Positions 37,830 to 49,924 of a DNA stretch of 64,000 bases are shown piece by piece. A model generated the notes under the pieces. It was given only the letters and a program-made list of their open reading frames with translations. It was not told the origin of the DNA and searched no databases. Numbering within the stretch: the first letter of the stretch is position 1; every line of letters begins with the position of its first letter. The DNA is taken from contig CM035226.1 in the NCBI GenBank assembly GCA_020226215.1, forward strand, positions 92,342,895-92,406,894, written 5' to 3'. Both the position numbers and the translations under genes were made by a program. The stretch comes from Sindora glabra (lineage: Eukaryota; Streptophyta; Magnoliopsida; Fabales; Fabaceae).

Positions 37830-40020
37830 TAAGGCTTAGAGTTATTATAAGTGAGTATAAAAGTATGGAAGAGATTTAGAAAAAAATATCTACAAATGCC
37901 TTTGATGACACTATTTCTTATTTTTATAATCACTAACCTTTATTTCCTTCTAATTTTTCAACTTCCTCATCTTTTTCCTAATTCTCTTCACTTCTCTCCT
38001 TCCTTTCATTAAATTAAGTAGGCAAAGTGTAATCTTCTCAAAAATCTTCATCTAATCAAGATAAGAATACCATCCTCATGGAAATTCCTTTTTATTTCTT
38101 CTTAGTTGATGAGGAGATTTAGGATTATTTATTTTTTATAGAGATTTCAAACCTTAATTTAAGAATCCTTAAATTTTGATGTGATTAGGATTAAAAGACA
38201 TCCAATCTACCATTCTAGCATTTTTTTTCCAAACAAGATGAGTGGATACCTCTATTACTTCTTGTTGGATTGTATGACATCTAAAATGCATTACATATTC
38301 TAGGTTCTATGGCTATATGAACATAAATGATTAATTTTATGTTGATTGATAGAATTAGATTGATATATTGATGCAAATGGAATTAATGATGTGTTATTTA
38401 TGAGTATTTGTGATTTTATGAGGATTGGTTGGGCGTTGGATGCACTAAATGCATGAATTTACCTAGATAAATGATGAGAAAAAATATTTACTATATTATT
38501 TCCTTTTATTCCATGTATTTTAGTGAGTTAGACATACTTAATTTCATCGAATTAGCCTTATTTTATAATCTGGAGTTAGTTTTACAATATTTTAAACTTA
38601 TCTGGTTAATACTAGATTTTGATAATATTTTTATTTTTTAGTTATCTCTCGGGATTTGGATGTTGGATTTACAAATTTGATGTTTTGTTCAAAGCTCAAG
38701 TTGGAGTCCTTTAAGCCCTTATTTGGTCGAAAAGCTAAAGCTTTGCCTCTATTTTAACTGAACCAGCTTCAATTGTTAGGCTATATGTGGAGCTACAAAG
38801 GTCTAATTAACATGGAACTAATGCTAAATCTCCATAAGACCTAGATCTATAATTTTTATGTTTATGGATTACTTTGTTTTAGTGATCTTAAACTGGTTGG
38901 AAGTTAAACTTATAAGAATTTACTATTGTGACTGTTAGAACTAATTGCCTTATAAAAAATAGGTTTGGACTTCTAAAAATTAGGAATACCTAATTCTTGT
39001 AGTCCTAAGATACATGTAATCTAGGTCCAATAGGATTTTAGATTGATTAAGTCAAGTAAAAGGAGAAAACTTATTAGACACAAGAGACTTTTACACATTC
39101 AATAAATAACTTTTTCTTCTTTTCTTCTAGCTTGTGTTCTCTAGCCATAGAAGGCTAATTTTCAGAGTTAATTCAAGGAGTTTGAGGCTCTCATCCACCG
39201 AATTATGAGATTATGATTTATAATGTTTATTTTCTTTTTACTTTTGCTAATTTTTTAAATTGCATGTGTTAAATGTTAAATTGATATAATTGGTATTCAT
39301 CTTTGTTATTTTTTATATCTTGTTGTTTTGATATTGAATTGTGATTAGAAAATCACGGTTTTACACATTAAGGCAGATGGTTGAAAGATTAATTTAAAAG
39401 TTTCTAATTTAATTTATCAAACTTACTGAATTCTATCATTTAGTCAATTTTAATCTAACTTAAGGATTATAACAGTTGTTTAATTTAGTTAATCTTAATT
39501 GATCAAATCCTATATGGTTATCTAGTATAGGATTCATGAATTATTACATGGATTTTGGGTAATTCAAGGTTGAAGAATTAATTAGAAAAGTTAAATTTTA
39601 ATTGATCTATGATTAATCTAAATCAAAGCTCTTAATTCTTTGAATTGGCTATTTCATCGTATTGGTTTTATTACTTATTGTTTACTTTGTGTTTTGTTTT
39701 GCTTAATATGTTTAATTCAATTTCAATTCATAAAACCTCCAACTCTAATTCTGTATTAGTTTCCATATTGCATATTGCATATTGCATTTTGTTATTGCAT
39801 TCTGCATTCTATTCGGTTTCTATTTTTTATTCTATTTTACATCTATTTCTTATATTTCTAGTGCATAATAAATCAAATAATTATGTAAATATTGTTAGTG
39901 AGTTAATTTAAAAAAGATAATTCAAAGGATTAGTAGGGATATGACCTGATTTGTGTCATTATACTACATTATTTTAGCAAATTAATTTTTAATCTAATTT
40001 TGATGCATTGCAATATGCTA
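37830..40020 (+). mobile_element. Long LTR-like sequence, copy 2 (decayed gypsy LTR)
   Basis: Colinear with copy 1 from AAGTATGGAAGAGATTTAGA (near 37861) onward, and with the Athila-type 3' LTR. Landmarks are GGGATTTGGATGTTGGATTTA, ATCTAGGTCCAATAGG, CTAGCCATAGAAGGCTAATTT, AATTCAAGGAGTTTGAGGC, GGTTATCTAGTATAGGATTC and a tail of TATTGCATATTGCATTTTG near 39770. Its 3' part (39180-40010) matches the Athila LTR especially well, including TTCATGAATTATTAC. It probably ends near 40015. It has no target-site duplication and no coding capacity. Confidence 0.6.
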
Positions 40021-40286
40021 ATCAATAAACAATGAAAATTTATAAAAATTCAAGTAGTTTTCCTGAGGTAATTGAATAGGCAATTGATTCAGCATGGTTA
40101 GGATGCAAACTTAATATGCTAAATCACTATGCAATTAATTCACCTTTGCTAGAATTGAAAATTGGGCACTCAAAATCAATTGGACAATTGATTTAGTGAA
40201 GGGAGAATGTAATCTGCTTTCACTGAATCAAATAAGCAATAGATTCACCCTATTCTTACTTAGAATTTCATATATTTCAAATATTT

Positions 40287-40410
40287 TACTTGCATAATAC
40301 TTCCTAACATAAGTTATATGATAACAAATGAGTTTATCATAGATCAAATACTTGCATAATACTTTTTTACAAGAGTTATATGATAATAAATGAGATTATC
40401 ATGGATCGAA
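40287..40410. repeat. 62-bp tandem duplication
   Basis: Two adjacent 62-bp copies start TACTTGCATAATACTT at 40287 and 40349 and stay in register through GTTATATGATAA, AAATGAG and TTATCAT. The surrounding 40.0-41.0 kb is otherwise AT-rich with no recognised gene. Confidence 0.8.
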
Positions 40411-43221
40411 TGGATATGAAATGAAAGTGAAACATTTAGTGAAAATTACATAGGATAGGAATTGACATATATTGGTTATGCTTGCACTATTTCTTATTAA
40501 ATGAATGATATGTGATCATATATGGAGGCATGATATTATATCATTAATGAAATATGATGAAGGTAGCTTATGGCATACTTTAACAATTAAAGCTTTGAGT
40601 AGATTATGAATTGAGAAATATGAAAAGGACAACATGAACACCAGACGACTAATTTCCAATAGTATATTTGTGAAGGGTATAAGGCTAATCCTAAAGTAAC
40701 AAACATAGAAAGTTTGCAAAGTATATAAGACTGACCTAGAAGCCACAAGGATAAATGTATGTATTTATTTATTACTTAATGCTTTGCATTATGATATGAA
40801 CTCAAAATCTAATTATTCTTGAAAACTCTTTTATGATATATTTATGACAAAATGATTATGTTTGAGCCTCTTGAGGTGACTTGAAATTGAATCGATAATG
40901 TGATTGATTATGTGTTAGGTCTTACAAGAAGATGAGCAAGTAGGTAAGTTATTGTATTATATTATTTGTTTAAATGGTTTATTAATTAAGCCTAGGACAT
41001 ACACCTCTATGATTTATTTTGCAATTTCATAGGTTAAGCCTCCTACCTTACCCTACTACCCCAACTTTACCTGTTACTTTTGATCTATCCACTTTTGATG
41101 GATAAATGAATAAATGAGTTAATAATGATTAATCTACTTTTAAACTAATCCATATCTATCCAAGCTTATACATTTGTCATTCTACTTCTCTACCCCACCT
41201 AACCATAGTTCATACTCTGTTTAACCAAATATCTACTTTACCAAATTGTACTTCTTACCTAACATACCTAACTTTTTACCTTACCTCACCACCCCAATTT
41301 CACTCGTAACTTTACCTTATTTTTACCAAACTCCTTACTCTATCTTACTAATATTATACTCACTAGTCTTATCCCTATCCTACCTTACTAAACCATATAC
41401 TTTACAAAAATGCACCCCTTACCTTACCTTAGTACACCTTATTCCATTGCTTACCTCATCTAAAGGTCATGAGTCCATGACCTTTTTAAAATTTTGCATT
41501 AGGTTATAAAAGGATAAATAGGTCAATAATAAGTTATCTATTAAACTATCTACCACACTCCCTACCCTACCAAATTGCACTTCTTACTCTATTGTACTCC
41601 CTACCATACTATACTAAGCTATCTATTTGAACATACTACATTCTAACCCCCCCATCCCTAGCCCAATTGTATCCTATCCTTACCAAACTCCTTATCCTAC
41701 ATATTTCTTTACCATACTATATTCTCTATCTGACCATGCCAAACTCTTTAACCTACCCTACCTTAATTTACCCTATCACATCTTATCGCACTCTTTACCC
41801 TACCTAATCTACTTTACGTACCAAACTATCTACCATATCATATTACACTCTAATGCCCCATCCTTAACCTACTTGTTGTCTTATCCTTACTGCACTCTAT
41901 ACCTTACCTTACCAAAATATTTATTACATTCCTTACCTTACTAAACCATTTACTTTACTAAATTGTATACTTTACTCTATGTACTCGTTACTCTATCCTA
42001 CTAAACTATTTATTTTATCATACTACACTTTAACACCTTATCTTTAAACTAATTACTACTTTATTCTTACAACACACTCCTTACCCTACCAAACTATTTA
42101 TTTTACCTTATTGTATTCCCTACCCTACCATGTCACACTCTTTACTCTATCCTACCATACTTCTAACCTTACTGTACTTGTTACCTTATCCTTGCTACAC
42201 TTCCTACCTTACCAAACTTTCAACTTTACTATACAACATTCCATTTACCATGCCATATTTTTAACCCTACCCTACTATACTCTTTACATTACCTTACCAA
42301 ATTACACTCCTTCCTATACTATACTCCTTACCCTACCTAACAAACTATCTACTTTACCATACGACACTCTAATGCCCTATCCTTAGCCTATCCTTATCGC
42401 ACTCCCTACCTTACCCTATTGAACTATTTAATTTACTATACTGCATTCTTTACCTTACTGTACCGTACTCTCTACTTTACTTAATCCTTACCATACTGCA
42501 CTCTAATACCTTATCCCTAGCCTAATTATGACCCTATCCTTACTGCATTCCCTACTTTACTAAACTATCTTCTTCACCATACTGCATTCTCTATGCTACC
42601 ATGCCATAGTTTCTACCTTGCCCTTCTTTACTTTACTGCATTCTTTACCCCATTCTATTTACTTTATCATATTGTGCTTATTAACGCACTTACTATTTTA
42701 TCCTTACTACACTCTTTACCCCACCAAAACCCTACCAAACTTTCTACTTTATTATATCACATTCCCTTTACCATGCCAAACTCTCAACCCTACCCTACCG
42801 TACTCCTTGCACTACCTTACCAAATTGCACTATTTACCCAGCCAAACTATCTACATTTATATACTACACTTTAACACACTATCCTTAGCCTAGCTACTAC
42901 CTTATTTTTATCGCACTCCATACATTACCTTCCCAAACTATCTACTTTACCATACTGCATTCTCCATTTTACCATGTTACACTCTCTAACTTACCTTACT
43001 CTATTTACTTTACCATATTGCACTTGTTTGTCCACTTGCTACCCTATCCCTACCTTACCAAATTTTCTACTTTACCATACTACATTCCCCTTACCATGCT
43101 AATTATACTCCTTATTTTACCTTAAAACCCTTTCTACTATACAATACCTTATCCTATCTACTTTATAATATTGCACTCATTAGCTCTATCTCTAACTTAT
43201 CCCTATTGCACTCTTTATTAA

Positions 43222-43733
43222 GGATGTAAATAAGTTAGGTTGAACTAAGCTTTACCCTAAATAGGTCATGCCTACTTTCTAGATTATAACTTAAGCCTAG
43301 CCTGTTAACTTTTATAAAGCTAAAATTTAGACTTGACTTGACTTATTAAAGAAGTTTGACCTAACTTTTTAGCCTATTTATTTAAATAAGCTTTCAAGTT
43401 TGCTAATAAACTAAAGCTTTCTTAAGACTTAAAATTATCTAATAGTTTAACTAGGCCTATATATATAAATATATATCTATTTATATTAAAATATTTATAT
43501 TATTTATATGTATAATATATATTGTATCATATTATTTATAAATATATTTATAATTAAATATGCTAGCCTGGCCTATATATCGAGCCTAAAGAAAAAAGCA
43601 TGGCCTATTTATCTAAATAGGCTAATTTATTAGCCTTAACTTGGCTTATTTAAATAAATAAGTTAAGCTAAATTAGGTCTTAAGTAAATTAGAACGTAGG
43701 CCTCTAATAGGCTACTTGGCCTACTTACACATT
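43222..43733. mobile_element. Non-autonomous hAT-like MITE, copy 2 (inverted)
   Basis: The reverse complement of this 512-bp block follows intron-7 element 7146-7643 closely. Shared runs include TTACTTAAGACCTAATTTAG, GGCTAATAAATTAGC and TATTTAGATAAATAGG. Both ends carry GTAAATA/GTAAGTA-type terminal repeats. It cuts cleanly into the pentanucleotide array on both sides, so it inserted after that array existed. No clear target-site duplication remains. Confidence 0.7.
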
Positions 43734-44534
43734 TACTCCTTACCATACTAAACTACTTAATTTAACATACTACTTTCACCTACTAAACTTTCTACTTTAC
43801 CATACTCCTACCTTACTAAACTTTATATTTTACCATACTATATTCCCCCTACCACGCCATACTCTTAATCCTCCTTTACTATACTTCTTACACCATTTTA
43901 TCAAATTACACTTCCTACTTTATTGTACTTCTTATTTAACCATACCAAATTATCTACTATATCATTCTGCACTTTGATGCCCTACCCATAGCCCAATTGC
44001 TACCTTTTCCTTATCATAATCTCTATCTTACCTTATTGAACTATCTATTTTACCATCTTGCATTCTTTACCTTACTATGCGACACTCTCTGCCACACCTT
44101 AACCATTCCCTACCCTACCTTACTAACCTTGCCACATTCTCTAACCTACCTTATTTCCTTTACCATATTGTATTTATTAGCCCACTTGCTACCCTATCCC
44201 TACCACACTTCCTACCCTATCAAATTTTCTACTTTAACATACTATATTCCTTCCACCATGATACATTCTTAACCTTAACCTATCGTATTTCTTACACTAC
44301 CCTACTGCACTTTTATGTCATATTCTTTACCCTTCCTTATCAGACTCCTCATCTTATCTTATCACATACTTTATTGAATAATGCCTTACCTTATTGGACT
44401 CCTTACCCTACCAATTATTTATTTTACTACACTACATTTCCTACCTTACCATGCCACACACTTTACCTTACCTTACCATACTCTCATGCCATATTCCCTA
44501 CCTTACTCTACCGTACTCCTTACCTTACTTTCCT

Positions 44535-44845
44535 TTACAAAAATTTGACTTAAGTAGAACATATGTAAAGGCTACATAGCAATTAATGTTACCTTTCCTA
44601 TCGAAAGAATGTAAGCAATATGCTAAAAAAGATTGGGCAGCCATAATCCTTAAATTTGATTCAGCAATAGGCCTGAATAAGGCCCAAAATGAAGGAAATT
44701 GGCAAGCCAAGGTGCCTTGGCACTTGTATAGCCAAATGGCTAAGGCGCCTAAGCACCCATGCACTAAGTAGGCTAAGGCACCTGTGCATTCAACTAGCCT
44801 AAGCATTAATATACTTGTATTGCCAGTAGGTTAAGGCATCCATGG
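44535..44845. other. Non-repetitive island inside the satellite
   Basis: About 310 bp with normal base composition interrupts the array. It contains the palindrome CCAAGGTGCCTTGG and several variants of GGCTAAGGCACC / GGCGCCTAAGCACC. Short frames exist on both strands (44586-44771 plus, 44806-44525 minus), neither of recognisable family. It resembles a fragment of a GC-richer LTR, but that is a guess. Confidence 0.4.
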
Positions 44846-45932
44846 ACTTTCTACCTTACCTTACCAAGCTATATAATTTACCATATACTATACCTGATAG
44901 CTCTCTCCTTACACCATATCAAACTTCATTCTACTCTACCTTACCCCTACCACATTTTATTGTACTCATTGCTAATCCTACCTTACTTATTACCCTAAAA
45001 CCTTATCCCTACCGTACTCTCTACCTATCCCAACTAAATTATAATTTATCATATACTATATTTACTTATCCATTCACTACCCTATCCCTATTGCACTCCC
45101 TACCCTACCAAACTATCTACTTTACCATACTGAACACCTTACTTTACCATACTTTAGAACTTTACCACACCATATTAAACTCACTGCCTTTTCCTATCAT
45201 ACCTTAACAAACTATTAGCTTACCATACTTTCTACCATACTCATTACTTGTCTTACCTTACTCATTAGCTTAAACCCTACCCCTATTACACTCCCTATCT
45301 TACCTAACCTTATTAGACTCTTTACCCTACCTAGCACAACTTATCAAACTCCTACTTTTAACTTATAGCACTTTTTGCCTACCTAATTGCACCTATTACC
45401 CTAAAACCCTATCCTTATTGTATTCCTTACATTACCCTACTATACTTGCTTGCCTACATGCTACCTATCCTTAACACATTCCTTACTCTACCAAACTATC
45501 ATTTTTTACCATATTGTATATCTTACCTCACCATACTCTAGGACTTTACCGCACCTTATTATACTCCTTACCCTATCATACCATACTATATCAAACTCCT
45601 ACCCTACCCTACCCATTACTCTAAACCCTATCCTTATCTCGCTTCTACCATATCCTATTTGACTCCCTACCCTACCTTACCACACTTTCTAGAACATTTC
45701 CTACCTACCTTACTCAATCATTACCTTAAACCATATCCTTATTGTACACACCCTACCAAACTATCTAATTTACCATATATTGTACTTGCTAGTTTACTTT
45801 CTATATCTACCTTACCATACTCTTTATCAAACTATCTGCTTACCTTACCCTTAGCAAATTATCTAATTTTCCATTTATTACACTTGCTAGCCTACTTATT
45901 ACTACATCCTTATCAAACTATCTATTTTACCA

Positions 45933-46657
45933 TGCAGTGGTTTAGTAATTTATATTCAATACTTAAAGTTTCACCACCTAAGAATCAGTTAGCTAATTGA
46001 TTATTTACCATTTGAAGTTTTGAAAATGACAAATAATACCTATAATAATAAGCACATAGCAACTTGGCAACCAATCATAAAAGCACATAATAAGCCAATG
46101 ATGATCATTCAAGTAATATGGATGAATGTAGCGAAAAGCAAACACATTATAGACCAATTTTAATAAAAGAAAGGCTAATTTTTTTTATTCATAATATACC
46201 TTTTTACATATTTTAGAATGTATAGGGGAGGTTACCAAGCTGTACACTCCAATCCCTAGACTAATGCTAAGTAATCATCAAGGTCACTAGACATTCCCCC
46301 TAAAAAGTATTCCAAGCAAAAGCCCTATAGGTGGGAATATATATACTTTTTCTAAATTATCACAAGGCATTTTCTTAAAGCTCAAGAAAGATCTGTCTCA
46401 TAATACATCAAAACGAAGATAAAAATTCAAGGATCGTAACCATGTACTTATCTACTCACACTAGACAAGTTACTTTAATCAAAATTATAAAAATACCCTA
46501 AAATATAGATAAGAACCTTAAAAATTGTACACAAGTTGGAATCCTCCCAAATTTATGCTACAAGACATCCATATGATACTTGACTTCTATGCAAAATTTT
46601 GTCCAAATTAGGGCTCATTTGTCTTGCCAAAATAGGTCACAAGGTCAATTGGTGACA
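45933..46657 (-). mobile_element. LTR A (3' LTR) of a gag-only retrotransposon
   Basis: The 725-bp block begins TGTCAC when read on the minus strand (46657 downward) and is colinear with LTR B at 49017-49924. Shared runs include ACCAATTTTAATA, TTCATAATAT, GGTTACCAAG/GGCTACCAAG and AAATTAGGGCTCATTT. A purine-rich AAGTGTAAGAGAA precedes its start, where a polypurine tract is expected. Its outer end (45933, TG) abuts the satellite directly. Confidence 0.7.
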
Positions 46658-49016
46658 TTCTCTTACACTTGAAAAATGTTAATATCCTCATTGATGATGC
46701 CATTTAACAACTCTACAAGAACCTATAGTTTATTTCCTTGAGCTCTTCCCTCAACTTCTCCTCAGTTTCTCTCTTTGCCTGTTCGCCAATTCTTATTTTC
46801 AATACCTTAATCTGATGCTACTCCTATGAAGCTTTTACTTACTATGCTTAAATATTCATACTTGTCTCTCTAAACCTATTGTTAATAATGAAACTCATCT
46901 CTGACTCCACAAAGCTTAGTGAATTATCTCCATACTTTACAAGTTATTTCTTTTTATAGTTGTCACGCGAACTTGGTATCTTGAAATTGCCTATTGCCAG
47001 GTGTCTTACACTTAATATCTCATTTTACTGATGAAAAAGATAAGACTTATGCTTGATCTATGCATAAGCCCTATAACTTTGTTCATAAGTTTGCTTGCTA
47101 TTGGTTTTAGTCGATCTTAACACTTACTTTGCATTTGCTACTTAAATAAATCTCTCATCCTCCTCGAACTCAAGTCTAACACCTGTTTAATGTCTCTAAA
47201 GCACTTAAACATGACACTTTTGGTGTCCTCCTACCACAGCCAATAGGGTTGAACAAAGTGCCATCCATACTCTTGTTTTAACTTGCACATGCTCATGCAC
47301 TTTAAATCTTTTGTCACAAACTACTCCTATGATTGACTACTAGTTTCTTCAAAGTTGTGTGAGCCATTTACCATAAGTAAAAACTTATAACTATATGATT
47401 CATTGCATGCAAAGAACAATCATAATAAAATAAAATTGTATACATTTGGTAGCGACTCCTCAAACACACATCCATGCTCTTTAGCAACTTAAAAGATACC
47501 TTTTTGAAAAGGACTTGTCTCATTATCATATCTCATGAAACTTATGCAAAGGACTCCTCATTATTGCCTCTACTACTTAGCTTACTTACTATGTGGGCTA
47601 CTACTAATAATCCTATATAATTCTTTGCAAGGATAAATCCTTAGTAGGGAAAAAGGATTTACTTTGCCTTTTTGTCTTTAACCACTCTTAGGATGCTAGG
47701 ATTTGGAGTGCTTCGATTCTATTGCAGAACTCATCCTCCCCATTTAAGTTATTAGCTCCTCCCTTATTGCCTCTTTATCTTTCTTTTTGGAGTCTTGCTT
47801 GTAAGGTATTTAGGGCAGCTCTTTATGGGCACTTTGCCACCTTATATGGTCTATGGCACAAGAAGTAAGATGGATTTTTTTCCCTTTGTTATTGGATAGT
47901 TAAGATAATGTTGAGGTTTGCATATGGGTAGGCATTGTTAAGGCATTTTCCTCATTTTTAGGCTTACTATTTCTGCATAACTGCTTGATTTCCCCACTAA
48001 AATTGGATCTATTTCCTCTAGAGGACTTTAAATTAGAATTAGGAAAATTATTATCATATAGGCACTCAATAACTATTAACGCTTCTAAAAGGATTTGAAT
48101 TTTTATTCTTTGAAGCTCTATAGTAGTTTCCCATAAAAGACTATTAACAATATAAAAGAATTTATCCTTTTTAGTCATATCTCGGATATCTAACATCACT
48201 ACTGTGAACTTCTTTACATATTCCTTCACAGATCGTATTTGTTACAACTCTCTTAGCTTGTATCTGGACAAATAGTCTATATTCTCAAGATAAAAGTGTG
48301 CCTTCAACTCTTCCCAAGTGTTGATATGGCACCTTCCCTCTCAAATCTCTTAGTACTTAGTCCCTCACCAGAACTTCGCATCATCCATAAGAAACATAAT
48401 AGCATGATTCAATTGTGCTTCCCCGAACTTAATGCCGATAGTATGAAAATATTGATCCAAGTTGAACATGAAGTTCTCTAGCTTTTACACATCCTTTTCA
48501 CCCATATATGGCCTTAGTTCAGATATTTTTAGCTTCCTCCTCTATTTTGAGGCACTACCCTCTTGTGGACCATTACCAAGGGCTATCATTATTACCTTCA
48601 CTAAGGCAGTTAGGTCACCTACTTTCATTTGAAGAGTAACCATAACATCCTTTATCTTGTTGGAAAGAACCCTTAAAGTATTTCCTAATTCCATTTAGGT
48701 GGTCTCGATCATAACAAGCCACTTGCTAACTTGTGGAGTATAACTACTCCTTAAGCTTTCCACTTCTTTATTCATCTTGAGAGTTTAGGCTCATCACTCA
48801 AGTGCTTCCCATTCTTTGGCTGTTCAAAAGAGTTAAAAGATTTTTTCAATTTGCAATCCCTTCATAATATCAACATATCCTTCAAGATTATTAAGTGCAT
48901 TTCCAATAGCATCGAATCATTCAATAGTCATCATTTTCTTTGACATCATTTGGTGACTTGAAAAAAGTGTAGCAAAATAAAGAAAAGTGTGATTGAAACC
49001 ATGCTATTATACAAGA
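46658..49016 (-). pseudogene. Retrotransposon gag and gag-only interior
   Basis: The gag begins near 48930, shown by its match to the + strand copy at 51.5-52.3 kb. The frame 48229-47900 reads EYVKKFTVVMLDIRDMTKKDKF, the conserved gag segment of a plant Ty3/gypsy family (REYVKEFSSLMLDIRDMSEEDK). Near 47.86 kb follows a mutated zinc knuckle (YFLCHRPYKVAKC for CX2CX3HX4C) and NTLQAR. The remaining 1.1 kb to the 3' LTR contains no protease, reverse transcriptase or integrase motif. Between LTR B and LTR A the interior is only 2.36 kb. It is either a large-deletion derivative or a non-autonomous gag-only (TR-GAG-like) family. Many stops make it a pseudogene. Confidence 0.7.
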
Positions 49017-49924
49017 TGTCTTAGTTTAGCAATTTAAATTGTGGAATATGCAGTGCTTAGACTCTTATTACTTGAGATTAAGTTAGCTAATTGTTATTCA
49101 CCATTCAAGAATTCAAAAATGATAAGCAACAGCACAATAATAACCATATCGAGTCAATCTCAAGGTAACACATAGTACATAACAACAGGCAACCAATCAC
49201 AAAAGCATATAATAAGGCAATGATGAACATTTATGTAATGTAGATGAATATGACAAAAAGTAAATGCATTGTAGACCAATTTTAATAGAAAAGAGGTTGC
49301 TTCTTTTATTCATAATATGCCTCTTTACATGTTTTAAAGTGTATAAGGGAGGCTACCAAGATACACATTATAACCTCTAAACTAGTGCCAATTGACCATC
49401 AAGGTCATTGGACATTCCTCTTCTAAAAAGCATTCTAAGCAAATAACCTATTAGTAAAAGTAGACATATTTTTTTTCAAAATATTATAAGGCTTTTTCTT
49501 AAAGTTTAGGAAGGATTTATATTTCATAATACATCAAAATGAAGATAAAAATCCAAGATCATAACTATGTACTTATCTATTTGCATTAGACAAGTTATTT
49601 TGACCAAAATTATAAAATACCTATACAATAGGGAAAACCTTAAAAATTATACACAAGTCAAAATCCTCCCAAATTTGTACCATAAAACCTCCACATGATG
49701 CTTGATTTTTATGCAAAATTTTATCCAAATTAGGGCTCATTTATCTTGCCAAATTAAGCACAAGGCTGACTTGTAGGGAAAAATCTTAAAAATTGTACAC
49801 AAGTCAGAATCCTCTTAAATTTGTGTCATAATACCTTCACATGATGCTTAATTTTTATCCAAAATTTTATCTAAATTAGGGTTCACTTGTCTTGCCAAAT
49901 TAGGCCACAAGGCTAACTTATGAC
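49017..49924 (-). mobile_element. LTR B, shared between two tandem gag-only copies
   Basis: Homologous to LTR A along its length. On the minus strand it starts TGTCAT (49924) and ends AAGACA (49017), close to the TGTCAC...GTGACA ends of the family. It is longer than LTR A (908 against 725 bp), mainly because of a 145-bp internal tandem duplication (49631-49775 and 49776-49920). Below it lies gag; above it lies the 3' interior of a second copy, so this LTR is both a 5' and a 3' LTR. Confidence 0.7.

Larger units (their letters stand above)
41035..45932. repeat. Degenerate pentanucleotide satellite, block I
   Basis: Nearly 5 kb is built from five-base words such as CCTTA, CCCTA, CTTAC, CCATA and CTCTA, often with TA in constant 5-base register. 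The consensus on the + strand is near TACCY. The + strand is almost free of G. Longer phrases recur irregularly: AAACTATCTACTTTACCATA, CACTCTAATGCCCTATCC and CATTCCCTTTACCATGCCA return at spacings between about 130 and 530 bp, which hints at an irregular higher-order structure. Open frames of up to 158 codons here (for example 44077-44553) are artefacts, rich in Leu, Tyr, Pro, His and Thr. It is interrupted by a MITE (43222-43733) and a non-repeat island (44535-44845). Confidence 0.85.

Noticed and set aside
41246..45662. Many + strand open frames of 70-158 codons rich in Leu, Tyr, Pro, His and Thr
   Set aside because: They lie in the pentanucleotide satellite, overlap in all three frames and share the same low-complexity residues. 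The array rarely forms stop codons, so open frames are expected there without coding.
41035..45932. Interstitial telomere repeats or a CRISPR-like array
   Set aside because: The unit is five bases near TACCY, not CCCTAAA, and there are no equal-length repeats with unique spacers.
45933..47873. One 1.9-kb LTR pairing with 49017-51137
   Set aside because: The far half of each block encodes a gag zinc knuckle and lies beyond the TGTCA start and purine tract, so only 725 and 908 bp are LTR.
47875..47887. Polypurine tract (AAAGGGAAAAAAA on the minus strand) as an LTR boundary
   Set aside because: The homology between the two interiors continues as gag zinc-knuckle coding across this point, and a better boundary with TGTCAC lies at 46657. 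The tract is inside gag.
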